A stretch of 64,000 nucleotides of DNA, from assembly GCA_028752905.1 (NCBI GenBank), contig JAQNBH010000014.1, forward strand, positions 20,467,990 through 20,531,989, in the 5' to 3' direction. Origin of the DNA: Cladorhizidae sp. MBARI D1340-BT2 (Eukaryota > Porifera > Demospongiae > Poecilosclerida > Cladorhizidae). The notes below the pieces were generated by a model. That model was not told the origin of the DNA and did no database searches. It was given only the letters and a program-made list of their open reading frames with translations. Below, piece after piece: positions 23,059 through 34,326 of the stretch; position 1 is the first letter of the stretch; every line of letters begins with the position of its first letter. Made by a program: the position numbers and the translations under genes.

Positions 23059-24285
23059 GCATACAAGTGGAAGTTAGTTTGGGGGCGGGTCCTCTGAGCA
23101 TGAACAAACAGAACTTGAATATGAACTACAATGACTGCCAGTACTTGTAAGCTGAGTAGCTGGCCACCTGAGCAGTAGCTAGCAGAGTAATGGGATGATG
23201 AGAGGAGGTATTTGGTTTTAACTCATTAGGGCTGATAGCAGACATATCCATGCATGCAGGGATTTCATGTTTCATGACGATAGTGAAATTGGAAGCCATC
23301 ATCAAAAGTTAGCTCGCACAGTAAAATTCAACACAAGCTGTTGGCTAGCAAGGCTGCATCTAACTCTACTCTACCAGAATAACACCTGGTTTGTGAAATG
23401 GTGAGGTTTACGATGGCAAGCATCGTTGTCTTCTACAAAAGCAATTAAAAAATGAGTAGCTACCGTGCTGATAGTGCTAGCTCAAGGTGGCAAATGGTTT
23501 CACTTAATGTAAAAGTAGAAAATCATTGCCTCATGTACTAGAGCTTAGAAGACCAAGGTACCAGCTGTACCAGCTATCTAAAGCTGCTGTGCTGTTTAGC
23601 CTAAAAGCTAGAGTGCTAGAGAAACAAAAACTATTCCCAGTGTTTAGATTGTTGCTAGGCTAGCCAGAATATCAACAATGCTTACCTGGTAGAACTTTCA
23701 AGCCATGAAGAAGGCACACTAGACACTTGCCGTTATTATTTCACAGGAATACGTGTGTCACAATATTTTAATTTTCACTCCTAAAGAATTAGCAGCTGGT
23801 TTTAACTTGGGCACTAAGTGGTGTAGGGTTTATGATCATCCTTAACCAGATGAGTGTGGTTTCACACCAACTTCTTCTAATAAGCACATTATAGAGATCA
23901 TATTACAGGAAAGGCCAACATTCCTGAGGACTTATATATTCGTGTTTTATTTATAATTCACTAAAATTTAGCCTCAGGTATGTACTCTGAGCATAAGCAA
24001 AGAAAACAGGAATGACCTCGACTACTAGTCAGTATTTTGTATGCTCCTATATAGCTCTCACAATGAAGGCCAAAGAGTAGCTAGAATCTAGTAGCATCAA
24101 GCAGAGTTACGGAGATAAGTACATGTAAGTAAACATATGGAGACAAGAGTAGCTAGCAAGACAAGGTTTCTCTAAGATTGAACTCATTCCTATACGATCT
24201 TAAATGTGTGGACATATGGATGACCACACCCACTTTAAAGACTAAGTTAAATGACATCATGGAATTATAAACCCTGAGACCTTAT
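23059..24285. other. Non-coding, nothing recognised
   Basis: This would be intronic to the M1-like fragments if they form one gene. No motif or repeat stands out. Confidence 0.35.
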
Positions 24286-24815
24286 GGTACATATATATAC
24301 AGTAGAGGTGATGGTGACTCATATATATATACCCCATGCTATACCAGCACACACTTAACAAGTAATGCTGTGGGCATATGGTACATACATATATAGTAGG
24401 GGTGGGGAGACTCATATATACCCCATGCTATACCAGCACACACTTAGCAAGTAATGCAGTGGCATAATTATGGTACATACATATACAGTAGGGGTGACTC
24501 ATATATACCCCATGCACACACTTAACAAGTAATGCTGTCGGCATATGGTACATACATATACAGTAGGGGTTAGGGTGACTCATATATACCCCATGCTATA
24601 CCAGCACACACTTAACAAGTAATGATGTGGGCATATTATGGTACATACATATACAGTAGGGGTGGGGGTGGGGGTGGCCCATATATACCCCATGCTATAC
24701 CAGCATACACTTACCAAGTAATACTGTGGGCATATGGCACATACATATACTAGGGGTGGGGGTGGCCCATATATACCCGATGCTATACCAGCACACACTT
24801 AACAAGTAATGCTGT
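24286..24815. repeat. About 90-bp tandem repeat, six copies
   Basis: The unit contains tggtacatacatatacagta, a G-rich ggggtgggggtg segment, catatataccccatgctata and ccagcacacacttaacaagt. One copy has an internal deletion (24471-24545). Confidence 0.9.
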
Positions 24816-25529
24816 GGGACAAAAAGCACACATCAAGAAATATGATATTAGTGAGTTCCTAGACACAACGCATCACGTAAGTTTTCATCCGGGCCTGTCC
24901 TCGAGGGCCCCAGACTAGACTGGAAGTAACTGCTGTCAGTGGTTAGTATAGACTTCTCCTTAACCACACTAGACTTCTAATTTGATCAAGTCACAGCAGG
25001 AGTCAAGGCTGCCAACCTCATCACTTGAGGGCTCCCACCATGTAAGTGGAATAATATGCTAGTAGTGAAAATAAAAGTGAAGGAAACATGGAATGTTTTT
25101 GTGTGTGCTCACTATCACTCATGCCAAGCACCATAGTGGTCATTTTAGCTATGGCTGCTGTATCAAGTAATTTCAGAAAATCTGATGTTTTTCTAGTAGA
25201 GAAGGATTATACAGACTTGCCAGCCAGAAGGTTGAGGTAGATTTCAACTTGTGAGCTCTAGCAAAGCTTCTTTGTAATAGCACTCCTTATACAGATATAT
25301 CCACTATCCTCAGGAACATGAAACCTCCATGCTCAGCAGAATATCCATTATCGGCCCTAAATAATTGCGTTTCCCTTGTGAACAGAACCAGCAAGGAACT
25401 GCAGCACAGTATTTTGGTGTTTTTTTTAATTGACTTCTATTATACATAAGCTGAGGCAAATTTGAAGTATTTGATGCCCTTCCTCACCCCCACCCCCTCC
25501 CTCCCTACGCTTTCCCAATTATATCTTAC

Positions 25530-25674
25530 GTCAATAATCCTGGGCAAAAGGAGTGCAGCTCCTTCATCTCACTCCATCTCCCCTGCAAGAACTTCCAGGT
25601 CATCTCACGTGACCTAGGATACAGCCACTGTCAGAGTAGATCAGGGTGCCGCTGTCCTGAGTACGAAACTTGTC
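25530..25674 (-). pseudogene. M1 aminopeptidase C-terminal fragment
   Basis: After a good acceptor (ccccttcag) the frame reads DKFRTQDSGTLIYSDSG, and after one frame change TWKFLQGRWSEMKEL. These match the R-x-Q-D and W-x-F-(L/V)-x-x-x-W blocks of the M1 C-terminal domain, which precede the segment found at 22837-23058. A gtaaga donor closes the exon at 25530. The frame change and an in-frame TGA near 25600 suggest decay. Confidence 0.55.
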
Positions 25675-25730
25675 CTGAAGGGGGAAAAACATACTATTCT
25701 GCACCAGTCAAAGTATATTCTCCCCACCTC

Positions 25731-26254
25731 ACCACACATTATAGGTGCAGTACGTATGTGGCAGTAGTGAAATATGGAGACCAATGATAGCTATGGTATA
25801 AATCACCACGCATTATAGGTGCAGTACGTATGTGGTAGTAGTCAGCTATGGAGACCAATGGTAGCTATGATATAAATCACAACACATTATAGGTGCAGTA
25901 CGTATGTGGCAGTAGTGAAATATGGAGATCAATGGTAGCTATGATATAAATCACCACACATTATAGGTGCAGTACATATGTGGCAGTAGTGAGATATGGA
26001 GACCAATGGTAGCTATGATATAAATCACCACACATTATAGGTGCAGTACATATGTGGCAGTAGTGAGATATGGAGACCAATGGTAGCTATGATATAAATC
26101 ACCACGCATTATAGTTGCAGTACATATGTGGCAGTAGTGATATATGGAGACCAATGGTAGCTATGATATAAATTACCACGCATTATAGGTGCAGTACGTA
26201 TGTGGTAGTAGTCAGCTATCGAGACCAATGGTAGCTATGATATAAATCACCACG
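25731..26254. repeat. 74-bp tandem repeat, seven copies
   Basis: Starts recur every 74 bp from 25801 (25875, 25949 and so on). The unit includes aatcaccacacattataggt, gcagtacgtatgtggcagta and gagaccaatggtagctatga. A (TA)n tract follows at 26265-26295. Confidence 0.92.
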
Positions 26255-26446
26255 CATATGTGTATGTATACATATATATATATATATATATACATATGAT
26301 GTAATTATGTGGCATTCATGGTCAGCGTAGATATATGCTCGAGGATGCTCCGTACAAAACTAGTAGTTAACCTAACTCAAGCATCTTGTTGAAAGCACAC
26401 TACACCAGTAGACCTTGTGGCTAAACAAGATCCCATACATTATACG

Positions 26447-27169
26447 TAGACAAGGGATTTTTATGTCATTTTGTTCAGCAGAAATATGATGTTTTTATGT
26501 CATTTATGGGGGTAAATTATGTGCTGAAAATACCAAAATATGGTGATTCTGAAATTCAGATAAGTAGGGGCTATATATCTGGAAAAGCAAACGGTTTTAA
26601 ACATTTTATTACGGGATAGAACAACTAGCAGTCAGCAGCACGAGAATAGAAACAGTGTGGTCACCATAATTTTGACCATATTCTCTTCAGTCTAATGGTG
26701 GCGCCTGTCAGTCAACACAATTTTGTAGACCGAAAAGGTTCTCTCCATGTCAAGGGCAGAACTCGAAGTTGCTCTCCAGGACCAAATCCGTTGGGGAGGG
26801 ATCCTTCTTTACCTTTCAAGCACCCCACAATTGAGCGTAGCACCAGAACATCAGGGTTTCTCTCCAGCACAGAGTTGAACATGTTCTGTAACAGCAACCC
26901 CTTTTGCCCAGCAATGCTGATATTAAAGATATAGCACTAATTTGTAGCCCTGTCAGTTGCCACAGTCCTGTCCCAGAGCCACAAGTGTCTGGGTGGTGTT
27001 AAATAAATGCTGACTGAAACACAGCTCCTGTTTTTGTCTAGTTGTTTACAGTTGACATTTATTTCATGTCTTACTTCCTGATTACAGAGTTAATTTCTTA
27101 CAGTCGCGAAAAAAGGCACTTTTATGTGAAAACATATGTTTTATGGGTCACATAAAAATCCCATGTCTA
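26447..27169. mobile_element. hAT-type non-autonomous element, 8-bp duplication
   Basis: A 723-bp element. The left end reads TAGACAAGGGATTTTTATGT and the right end, inverted, TAGACATGGGATTTTTATGT. The octamer ATTATACG flanks both sides (26439-26446 and 27170-27177). Eight-base duplications and short TIRs point to the hAT superfamily. The interior contains a 61-residue minus-strand frame at 26712-26897 (SVLERNPDVLVLRSIVGC) that matches nothing I know. Confidence 0.8.
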
Positions 27170-27637
27170 ATTATACGCTTTCAACAACCCCCAGTTGACA
27201 GAGTAGATTACAGTATAACCACTTCAACTTAAATTAGCCTCTCCTCGTTTCGGCATCACCAACTTGAATAAGACTTTACCACTAGACCTCATAAGCGTCT
27301 TACACAAGCTGTGTTGAACGTTATACTTAGTAGGACAGCATCTCATAATTTGCTCCACAGAACATCTCTAATATAACTATTTCATTTTCCAGCAATGGGA
27401 TATTATTCTGGTTGAGTAGGGTTCCTAGCACTCCTCAACAGCTCAAACTATACTACACCAGTGCAAGCTCTAGCCTAGTAGATAGGGTTAAATGCAGCTT
27501 TGCTAGACAACAGCTTGAGCTAGACTTCACTAGTGCAAGCTCTAGTGAAGCTGCAAGATGAATACCTGCATATACAGATATATATACTATCAGCCCTAAA
27601 GAACAAATCACATGCCAAGTATTGTCCAGAATCTTAT
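27170..27637. other. Non-coding, nothing recognised
   Basis: No motif is seen. The phrase tagtgcaagctctag recurs with small changes near 27460 and 27530. Confidence 0.35.
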
Positions 27638-28055
27638 ACTGTCGCGGAGTGCTACGAACTGTCCAGGAGAGCTGGGAACTCTCCATGAGTACTAGGAACT
27701 GTCGAGGAGTGCTAGGAACTGTCCAAGAGTGCTAGGAACTGTCCAGTAGTGCTAGGAACTCTCCATGAGAGCTAGGAACTGTCCAAGGAGATCTAGGAAC
27801 TGTCCAAGAGTCTAGGGAATGTCCAGGAGAGTTAAGGACTTTCCAAGAACACTAAGAATCTTCCAGGAGTGCCAGGGTCTGTCAAGAATATCAGGGACTT
27901 CCAGGGACTGGTGTGCTAGAAACTGGAGCACTAGGAACTGTCCAGAAGTGCTGCGTACTGTACACGAGTGATAGGGACTGTCCAGGAGTGCTAAGTACTG
28001 TCCTAGATTGTTAGGGACTGTCCAGAGTGCTTAGGGTCTCTCCTATATGGGACTG
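27638..28055. repeat. About 21-bp tandem repeat, roughly 19 copies
   Basis: The unit gtgctaggaactgtccagga is repeated with many substitutions and small indels, increasingly diverged toward the right end. Confidence 0.88.
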
Positions 28056-28257
28056 TTTAGACTCGGTACAGTAGACAGATGAGCACACCGAGTATTCTTT
28101 TGCCTCATCATTAGTCATTGCCCTGTTCCAATATGGACACCTTCAAAAATATTGAGCATGCGCGAACGAGCAGATCGGGCGTGTTGTCCTGTACGAGAAA
28201 TTACTAGAACTGAAGACTTCACTTTCAGTTGTCCTCTGTAGCCCTGTACAAGCATTG

Positions 28258-28383
28258 ATGGCGGAGGAAAGTAAACCTTTTGAGCGCTTTCCAACCAAAG
28301 TGGTTCCATGTAACTATAAATTGGAGCTCACCCCTGATCTGAAGAACTTCACCTTCAGAGGGATTTTGGATATTACAGTTGAA
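28258..28383 (+). pseudogene. M1 aminopeptidase first exon (puromycin-sensitive type)
   Basis: From ATG at 28258 the frame encodes MAEESKPFERFPTKVVPCNY, then KLELTPDLKNFTFRGILDI, and ends at a gtgagt donor. This is the classic start of puromycin-sensitive-type M1 aminopeptidases (P-x-x-Y-x-L-x-L-x-P-D-L). No downstream exon follows: a piggyBac relic begins 20 bp after the donor, and the HECT gene occupies the opposite strand beyond. The exon is therefore likely orphaned. It points away from the M1 fragments at 22.8 and 25.5 kb. Confidence 0.65.
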
Positions 28384-28403
28384 GTGAGTCAATGTTAGTT
28401 GAG

Positions 28404-28930
28404 TTAACCCTCTTCCTACTGAATTATAAACTGCATACTAATATTTAAACCTGTTTTACTCTAGGAATAATTAATATTAATAAAAATCATGTACACAAAC
28501 TTTATTGAGCAAGTATAGAAGAATCTAAATATGTTATGTTTGACCACAAATTTCGCTTTTTTTTGGAAAATTTTTATATCGAAAATCAATTAGCAGAAAT
28601 GATGTAGGGCACAAAATGGAAATAGAAATAAGATCATTATGTTGTCATATATTTGTCACGGATTTTATCATTTCGTGGATGGTGCCACTCTGCAAAACAG
28701 TCACGGTCGTTAGTAAAGCAGAGAAAGACCTTGCATTTCACGCATTGCTTGTCTGTAAGCTTGTACTTGCACATGACACAATACTTCCTTTGGGCAACAT
28801 GTGTCAGTCTGTGCTGAGCTCGAACAGATGACCTAGGTGGTCAGCCCACAGAAGGGGATATGAGTGTAGCAGTAGCATTAGAAGCCTCCAAAAGTTCCTC
28901 CTCACTAGCTCGCCAATAAAAAAATTATGG
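28404..28930 (-). mobile_element. Truncated piggyBac element
   Basis: TTAA at 28404-28407 is followed by CCCTCTTCCTACTGA, the form of a piggyBac terminus (compare CCCTTTCACCG in the intact copy at 60058). The minus strand at 28637-28830 encodes the C-terminal cysteine-rich domain: YCVMCKYKLTDKQCVKCK, then a CFAEWH block, ending in TAA. The rest of the transposase and the second terminus are missing, so the right boundary is approximate. Confidence 0.7.
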
Positions 28931-29340
28931 TCATACTTTGTTCTTTGGGATGCAGGAAGGTTTTCTCTATACATAATATATGCATTGGTAACTGGCAGAA
29001 TTACAGATCTAGGTCATCCCATACCCACGGGTTCACCCCTACCCGATTTCATGACCACCTCACCCACCAACACTCAGCCACTCCCACTACACCTCCCACC
29101 TCTCAAAAGACCACTCCCTCAGACTACCAGATCAGACCCAACCCTACCTCCAAAACCCCAGCCTTGAACTCGGTCCATCCCCCCACAGCCAAGTATTTTG
29201 ATGTAGAGAAAGGTCCATTCTGTTTTGCATGCAAGAAATGGAATCATATTGCGGCCAATTCCCCGGAGAAAAGAATATTGACAATCATCCAGAAGATTCC
29301 ACTAGACCCTCCAGAATTGATTTGGAGGAGGGGACAGTGA
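28927..29340 (+). pseudogene. Open frame with degenerate zinc knuckle (Gag-like?)
   Basis: A 137-codon frame with a proline- and threonine-rich middle, then CFACKKWNHIAANSP near 29220-29265. The spacing C-x2-C-x4-H-x4 matches a retroelement CCHC knuckle with serine in place of the last cysteine. No protease or polymerase follows. A fragment of an LTR-element Gag is the likeliest reading, but the evidence is one motif. Confidence 0.35.
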
Positions 29341-29419
29341 TGAGATTCAGAGGATGAGGATGAGGACCTCACCCCATCTCTGTCTGCCATGGGCAATGTA
29401 CACACATTTCTTTCTAGAT

Positions 29420-29733
29420 ACCAGACCTCATATACTCCTTTGAAGCAGACACCCAGACCTCATCTATTCCTTTGAAGCAGATCCCAGACCTCTTTTATTC
29501 AGAACCCTAGACCTCTTCTATTCCTTTGAAGCAGACCCCCAGACCTCTTCTATTCCTTTGAAGCAGACCCAAGACCTCTTTTATTCCTTTGAAGCAGACC
29601 TCCAGACCTATTCTATTCCTTTATAGACCCCCAGAACACTTCTATTCCTTTGAAGCAGACCCCAGACCTCTTTTATTCCTTTGAAGCGGACCCCCAGACC
29701 TCTTCTATTCCTTTTCAGACACCCAGACCTCAT
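29420..29733. repeat. 30-33-bp tandem repeat, about ten copies
   Basis: The unit cccagacctcttctattcct plus ttgaagcaga recurs with small length variation. Confidence 0.9.
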
Positions 29734-29934
29734 TGTGGTGCATGTGTGAGTGTGTATGTAGATACACCATCTTTATGTATATAAAGTTTGGATAGTACAT
29801 AGATGCACACTGTAGCTGCTACAGCTGCCATGCCAGACACAATTCTTAATTAAGTCTCAAGTGCAATCATCATCAAACATCGTCATTATAAGCTCTCATG
29901 AACAGTTCGATCTGTAGCTAGTATAGCTATGGAG

Positions 29935-30117
29935 TCACACACCACCAAAGCCATCGATTCCCTTGAGGGCAAGGACCATCCCTTCCTTGAATTCATTGTA
30001 GTCCGAATAAGTAGCAAAGGATCAAGTCGCATGTTGATGATGATGGCAACTGAGGATTATGCACAAAAAATAGTGTAGGGGGATGGCTTAATCCAAGGGG
30101 AGGAATGTGATCAGCTC
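29935..30117 (-). pseudogene. HECT ligase terminal exon (catalytic C-lobe), frame-shifted
   Basis: After acceptor ttttcag the exon reads GADHIPPLGLSHPP, then NPQLPSSSTCDLIL. The S-T-C carries the catalytic cysteine of HECT E3 ubiquitin ligases, which takes ubiquitin from an E2 and passes it to the substrate. The remaining C-lobe, DYNEFKEGMVLALKG and the terminal GFGGV before TGA (29935-29937), is in another frame, so one small indel lies between 29990 and 30020. The exon enters in phase 1, matching the 30292 donor. The C-terminal position and the last aromatic-x-x-V pattern agree with HECT proteins such as G2E3. Confidence 0.75.
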
Positions 30118-30291
30118 CTGAAAAGAAAAAAAAATCCTCCAGTGAACATCCAATGTCATCATCTACATAAACACCAAGCATAAAAAGATATATACAAGTC
30201 CAAGAATAATAGTAGCTGAGAACAAAGGCTTATAAAAAGCTATGTAGTTCAAGTGCATTTTAGCCGGAAAAAAACACATTGCAGAACTCAC

Positions 30292-30356
30292 CGACACATG
30301 CATCCAGAAAATCAGCAAAATAAGCTCTTCTGCCGGTCAATAGTAACTTCCTTTTA
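30292..30356 (-). CDS. HECT ligase exon
   Basis: A 65-nt exon encoding KRKLLLTGRRAYFADFLDAC between acceptor actcag and donor gtgagt. Its phases agree with both neighbours. It corresponds to the linker between the N- and C-lobes. Confidence 0.6.
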
Positions 30357-30444
30357 CTGAGTCTTAACACATAGAATATTCTTGATCATATCTATAAGAG
30401 AAAAAATATACACATACACATCACATGATAACTCGTCAACCCAC

Positions 30445-30737
30445 CAAAACAGCATCGACAAACCTGGTGTTAGAGTACAGTAACTCAACACGAAAAATTG
30501 CTCATAAAGGTCTGGAGTGACCTTTAAAAGGAACTCAAATAGATTTAGTCCTTCCCGAATTTGGTCCATTTCTGCTTTCACTTTACCCATCAAGTGGTAG
30601 TCAAGTAGAGCTCCTACAATTTCAGAAAGAAGATCCAGAGTGAAAAAGGAAATAGCCTTACGAAACCCTGTACAAGTGATAACTTCATCCATGTCAAACA
30701 CCATTTGAAGCTCTTCATTACTTTCTTCTGCATTAAT
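30445..30737 (-). CDS. HECT ligase exon (N-lobe)
   Basis: An intact 293-nt exon with MVFDMDEVITCTGFRKAI and KAEMDQIREGLNLFEFLL. The G-(Y/F)-x-K and Q-I-x-x-G-L blocks resemble G2E3-like HECT domains, where this part folds against the E2-binding subdomain. The acceptor is attttatag; the donor is taken as gtgggt because that choice gives the phase required by the next exon. Confidence 0.7.
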
Positions 30738-30786
30738 CTATAAAATTGATTCAAACAATTGGCTTCCCATAATCATTGACATATAC

Positions 30787-30963
30787 CTTTCCCACCACAA
30801 ATCGAAAGAGCATCCCAGGAATTTCTTCTGGTTCCACATGAATAGAATGGTAACTTCCACTCACGAAATATTTTAATACTTCTTTCGACATAAATGGATA
30901 GCCATTGCCTCCATGAATAATAGACAAAACAAGGAACTGTCCCATGAAGAAGAGCTCTTGCTT
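30787..30963 (-). CDS. HECT ligase exon (N-lobe)
   Basis: Encodes KQELFFMGQFLVLSIIHGGN, then GYPFMSKEVLKYFVSG. The G-x-x-(L/I)-x-x-S-I-x-x-G-G pattern followed by P-F-L/M is characteristic of the G2E3 group of HECT ligases. Splice sites are gctctag and gtatat. The frame is intact. Confidence 0.72.
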
Positions 30964-31231
30964 CTAGAGCAAAGACAAAAGATAGTCACAGTTGCATGTC
31001 ACAATGTGTCAAGTATAACAACCAATTAAGCACTATTTTTAGTCGTTCAAAATGCATGACTTATTGGTAATCGCCATAATCATGGAACTATTATTGCTAT
31101 CATAATCATGGAACTATTATTGTCATCATAATCACAAAGCCTGGTCACAACTCGTGCCTATGACTAGTTGTCTTACAAAAAAAAAACAGTTTGTAATACT
31201 TGTTGATCAGTACCAAATTACACCAGCTATC

Positions 31232-31264
<33 letters not shown>

Positions 31265-31582
31265 ACCCCGACCATTATGCAATTTATTATTTTCTTAGGT
31301 TGTCAGACAGCACTAGCAATGTATTGGCATATTCATTAGATTTGAAGTTTGTGACAGCCATACTTTAGAATGGCAACGCCATAAACTGACCAGTTACAAC
31401 TGACAATATATTTATCAAAAGTACATGCAGTAATGAATCAGGAATAGTGGTTCTCAAGTCTACAAACTCAGAGTACACTATTCAAAATGTATCAAATAGG
31501 GAAACTCAGAGTACACTATTCAAAATGTATCAAATAGGGTTGCTAAGTGCTGAAATATACGAAGAAAAATTGCGTGATTTAC

Positions 31583-31720
31583 CTGCACTGCTGAAATATA
31601 AATTTTTGGGTTTGATAATCCCCCTCTGAAGTATGCTTTAGACACTGCTTGTGCTAACATTCTGAAAAACTCCCTTTTGGGTCAATCTTGATCAACTGCT
31701 TCTTGTCCAACAAAAGTAAC
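31583..31720 (-). pseudogene. HECT ligase exon with nonsense codon
   Basis: Encodes VTFVGQEAVDQD, then a TGA at 31682-31684, then PKREFFRMLAQAVSKAYF. The conserved HECT entry motif is F-x-G-E-x-x-x-D-x-G-G-P-x-R-E-F-F; the stop replaces one of its glycines (TGA for GGA is a one-base change). Everything downstream, including the catalytic cysteine, would be lost. Splice sites attatag and gtaaat are good. Confidence 0.75.
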
Positions 31721-31873
31721 CTATAATGTTCAATTAGCGATTAAAATTTCAAATGAGAGCTCTGATAGAAAAAAGTACAGGCAACACTTGAGTGAATTTT
31801 CTCATTTCACTGGCAGTGAAACTCAATAATGTAAATATTCCATAGTCATGCACACAAGGCCAAATACAAGTAC

Positions 31874-32025
31874 CTTTATTGTCTTAGTAGTAGGAATAAA
31901 TTTCTTCTTCTTCAATTCTCTCAAGGTATCCTTAAGAAGGAATTCCCTTCGCAGATCCACGTGAAATGTAGACACAACAATATTGCTTCTCAACCTCTTT
32001 ATAGTAGTGGCTAAAGGATTGTCCC
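31874..32025 (-). CDS. HECT ligase exon (start of HECT region)
   Basis: Encodes DNPLATTIKRLRSNIVVSTF and HVDLRREFLLKDTLREL between acceptor gttgcag and donor gtactt. It corresponds to the basic segment that leads into the HECT domain. Exons further upstream (beyond 32025 on the minus strand) must exist for a full protein but I could not identify them. Confidence 0.6.
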
Positions 32026-34326
32026 TGCAACAAAAATATTCCAGAACTAAAGAGATATTTTAGAAAACAAAGGTGAGAATAAATACATTAAATATTACAT
32101 GTAGATATAGAGATTGAAAATTACAAAGACTTCCTATTGTTGTAAAAATTACTTAAGTCAGAAAATATTTTGTGGGATATGCATGAAGAATATTGCAGGT
32201 TTTGTGAGTAGCTATACTGTCAAGATCCTTAGTGGAATCCTCAAGGTATTACATGATCATGAAAATTAAGCATAGGTATATAGCTATATATATAGCGGTT
32301 AATATCATCTAGCATTAGTGAATATAACATGTATCACGCATCGATCATATTCCAGCTGTTAAGGAACTGGATATAGTTGCCAAACTAATGTTCACCGATC
32401 TCCACAATCATTTTATTATGAAAGCGATTCTTTCAAACAGTTCACAGTAGCAAAAGGTTTGATATTGATCTCAGAACTCAAACAACAATGGACGACAAAA
32501 CAGAATAATTTTACATTATATTTAATTTGACTCAAATCTTTGTTATATTATCATATGGCTAGTTATTAATTTAAAAAAATTATAATAAATTTAAAAAAAT
32601 AAACGAAGCAGAGGAAAAAAATCACATAATGATTTTTCAGGATGAAGGTGGGGTAATAATCTGGTAAGAGTCTTAGTTTTCTCTCGACCTGACATGACCT
32701 CCAAGTCTTGTGATTTCTATGGATGCCTATCTCCTTTTTAATCAGCTAAAATCAAGTTCCACATCTAGGCATGGAGAGTAGGAAAACCAATGTCTTCTTG
32801 ACTGCATTAACTATACAATCTACATCAGTTAGGAAGACCAGTTAACAATGCACTATGTATTGTACAACAGAGACATGAGCACCCAAGGTATGAGCAATAC
32901 TCTTCTGTACAAAAGAAATCTAGGGGTACTTGAATCCATATTAAGCTGTTAAGTCAGCAACATCAGCTTTTGCAGCTGCAGAGTTAGTAGCTAAAAACTG
33001 TGCCTCTCTTCCATGCTGCACACATCACAAATAGGGAGAATGCAGGGATAAAATAATTAATGCTACAGATTGTGTTAGAAGCAGACAGAACCTTGCCAAT
33101 ATATAAAATTCTACATTGTTGGATTAACTTGATAGCTGTTCAGAATGCTCTACATTATTAACATATCCTTGAATTCAGAATGCTCTACATTATTAACATA
33201 TCCCTCCTATATTGAAAATATGCTCAGTAATCTTACCAACTATAATATTAACCTATTTTGTGCCAAGGGACAACAGTAACAATTACCAGTACTAGGAAGG
33301 GTATCCTGCCGCTGACATAGTTCCTAGGGAGAAAGATCAACAATCCGCAGTACTAGGAAGGATACCTTGCCGCTGACATAGTTCCTACGCCATGCTGTCA
33401 AACGTCCTACAGTTAGTAGCTGACCCTGCACATCATTCTGCTAGCTTAACGACGACCATTTCCAAAATATCCAACGAGCGATAATAATAAACGCGCGTGC
33501 CACCTTCGCCAGCGCACAGGCTGCAAAACATAATAATTATGACACCGAAGATGCTGTCTATTCTACCAAGCTGAGGAAAACAAAACTTGAACTCTAAGGA
33601 GGCTACAATCATGGTAAGTAGTATTCTAATAGATCGTCTACCAGTTGTAGTCCTGTCGCCACAACTTTTTTCCATAGGAATGCAAAAAAAAATATCACAT
33701 CCATTTAACGTTAGAAAATAATAGGCAAAAATACATCTGACTTCACTAAGTCTGCAACAAAACCTACAGCAAAGAAAGAATTGCACTTCCTCTCTCAAAA
33801 CAAAGAATGCAGAATGTTTCCTGTAAGTGCTTGTGTAGCAATTCTGAGCAGAAGAGCTTCAGAAACAGAAGCTGCCAAAGACAGCACTTGCAAAATTAGG
33901 CATCTTCTACCCCTCCCCTCACTTTAGAAGTCACAAAACTTGAAGTGACTAAATATATGTAGGTCCACCGCCTCATTTTTAGGGCAGGGTGTCATACAGG
34001 ATTTTCCTGTAAGGGGGGGATATAACACAACTAGACTGGGAACACACCCTTTTAATGACCACACCCACTTTCATGCCATGTGCTTTCTTTGAAGTGAATT
34101 ACCATTGTAATGACTTCTGTAGCTAAAGATAAAGTAGTATTGTAGTATTGAATATTCTTAAAATATTTCATTTTGGATTCTCTTTAGATTCCAGTTTACT
34201 TATTTTTACTTCGTTAGGAAATCTTAACCTCTGTTAGATCATTGTATTTTTGTGATTATAAATACATATGAATTGTGTGTACAAATCGGAATTAAAATTT
34301 GCTATCTTCTAATTATACTACACAAC
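32026..34326. other. Non-coding, two short duplications
   Basis: No family-like frames. Local duplications are present: a 35-bp unit (attcagaatgctctacatta) twice at 33137-33204, and about 60 bp (ccgctgacatagttccta with its flanks) twice at 33289-33389. The 33480 region is somewhat GC-richer and could be the 5' flank of the HECT gene, but no promoter element is clear. Confidence 0.35.

Noticed and set aside
31231..31265. Long C run followed by an A run (and G runs near 9080, 16275, 36690 and 63765)
   Set aside because: Homopolymers may be real or assembly artefacts; no biological meaning can be assigned.
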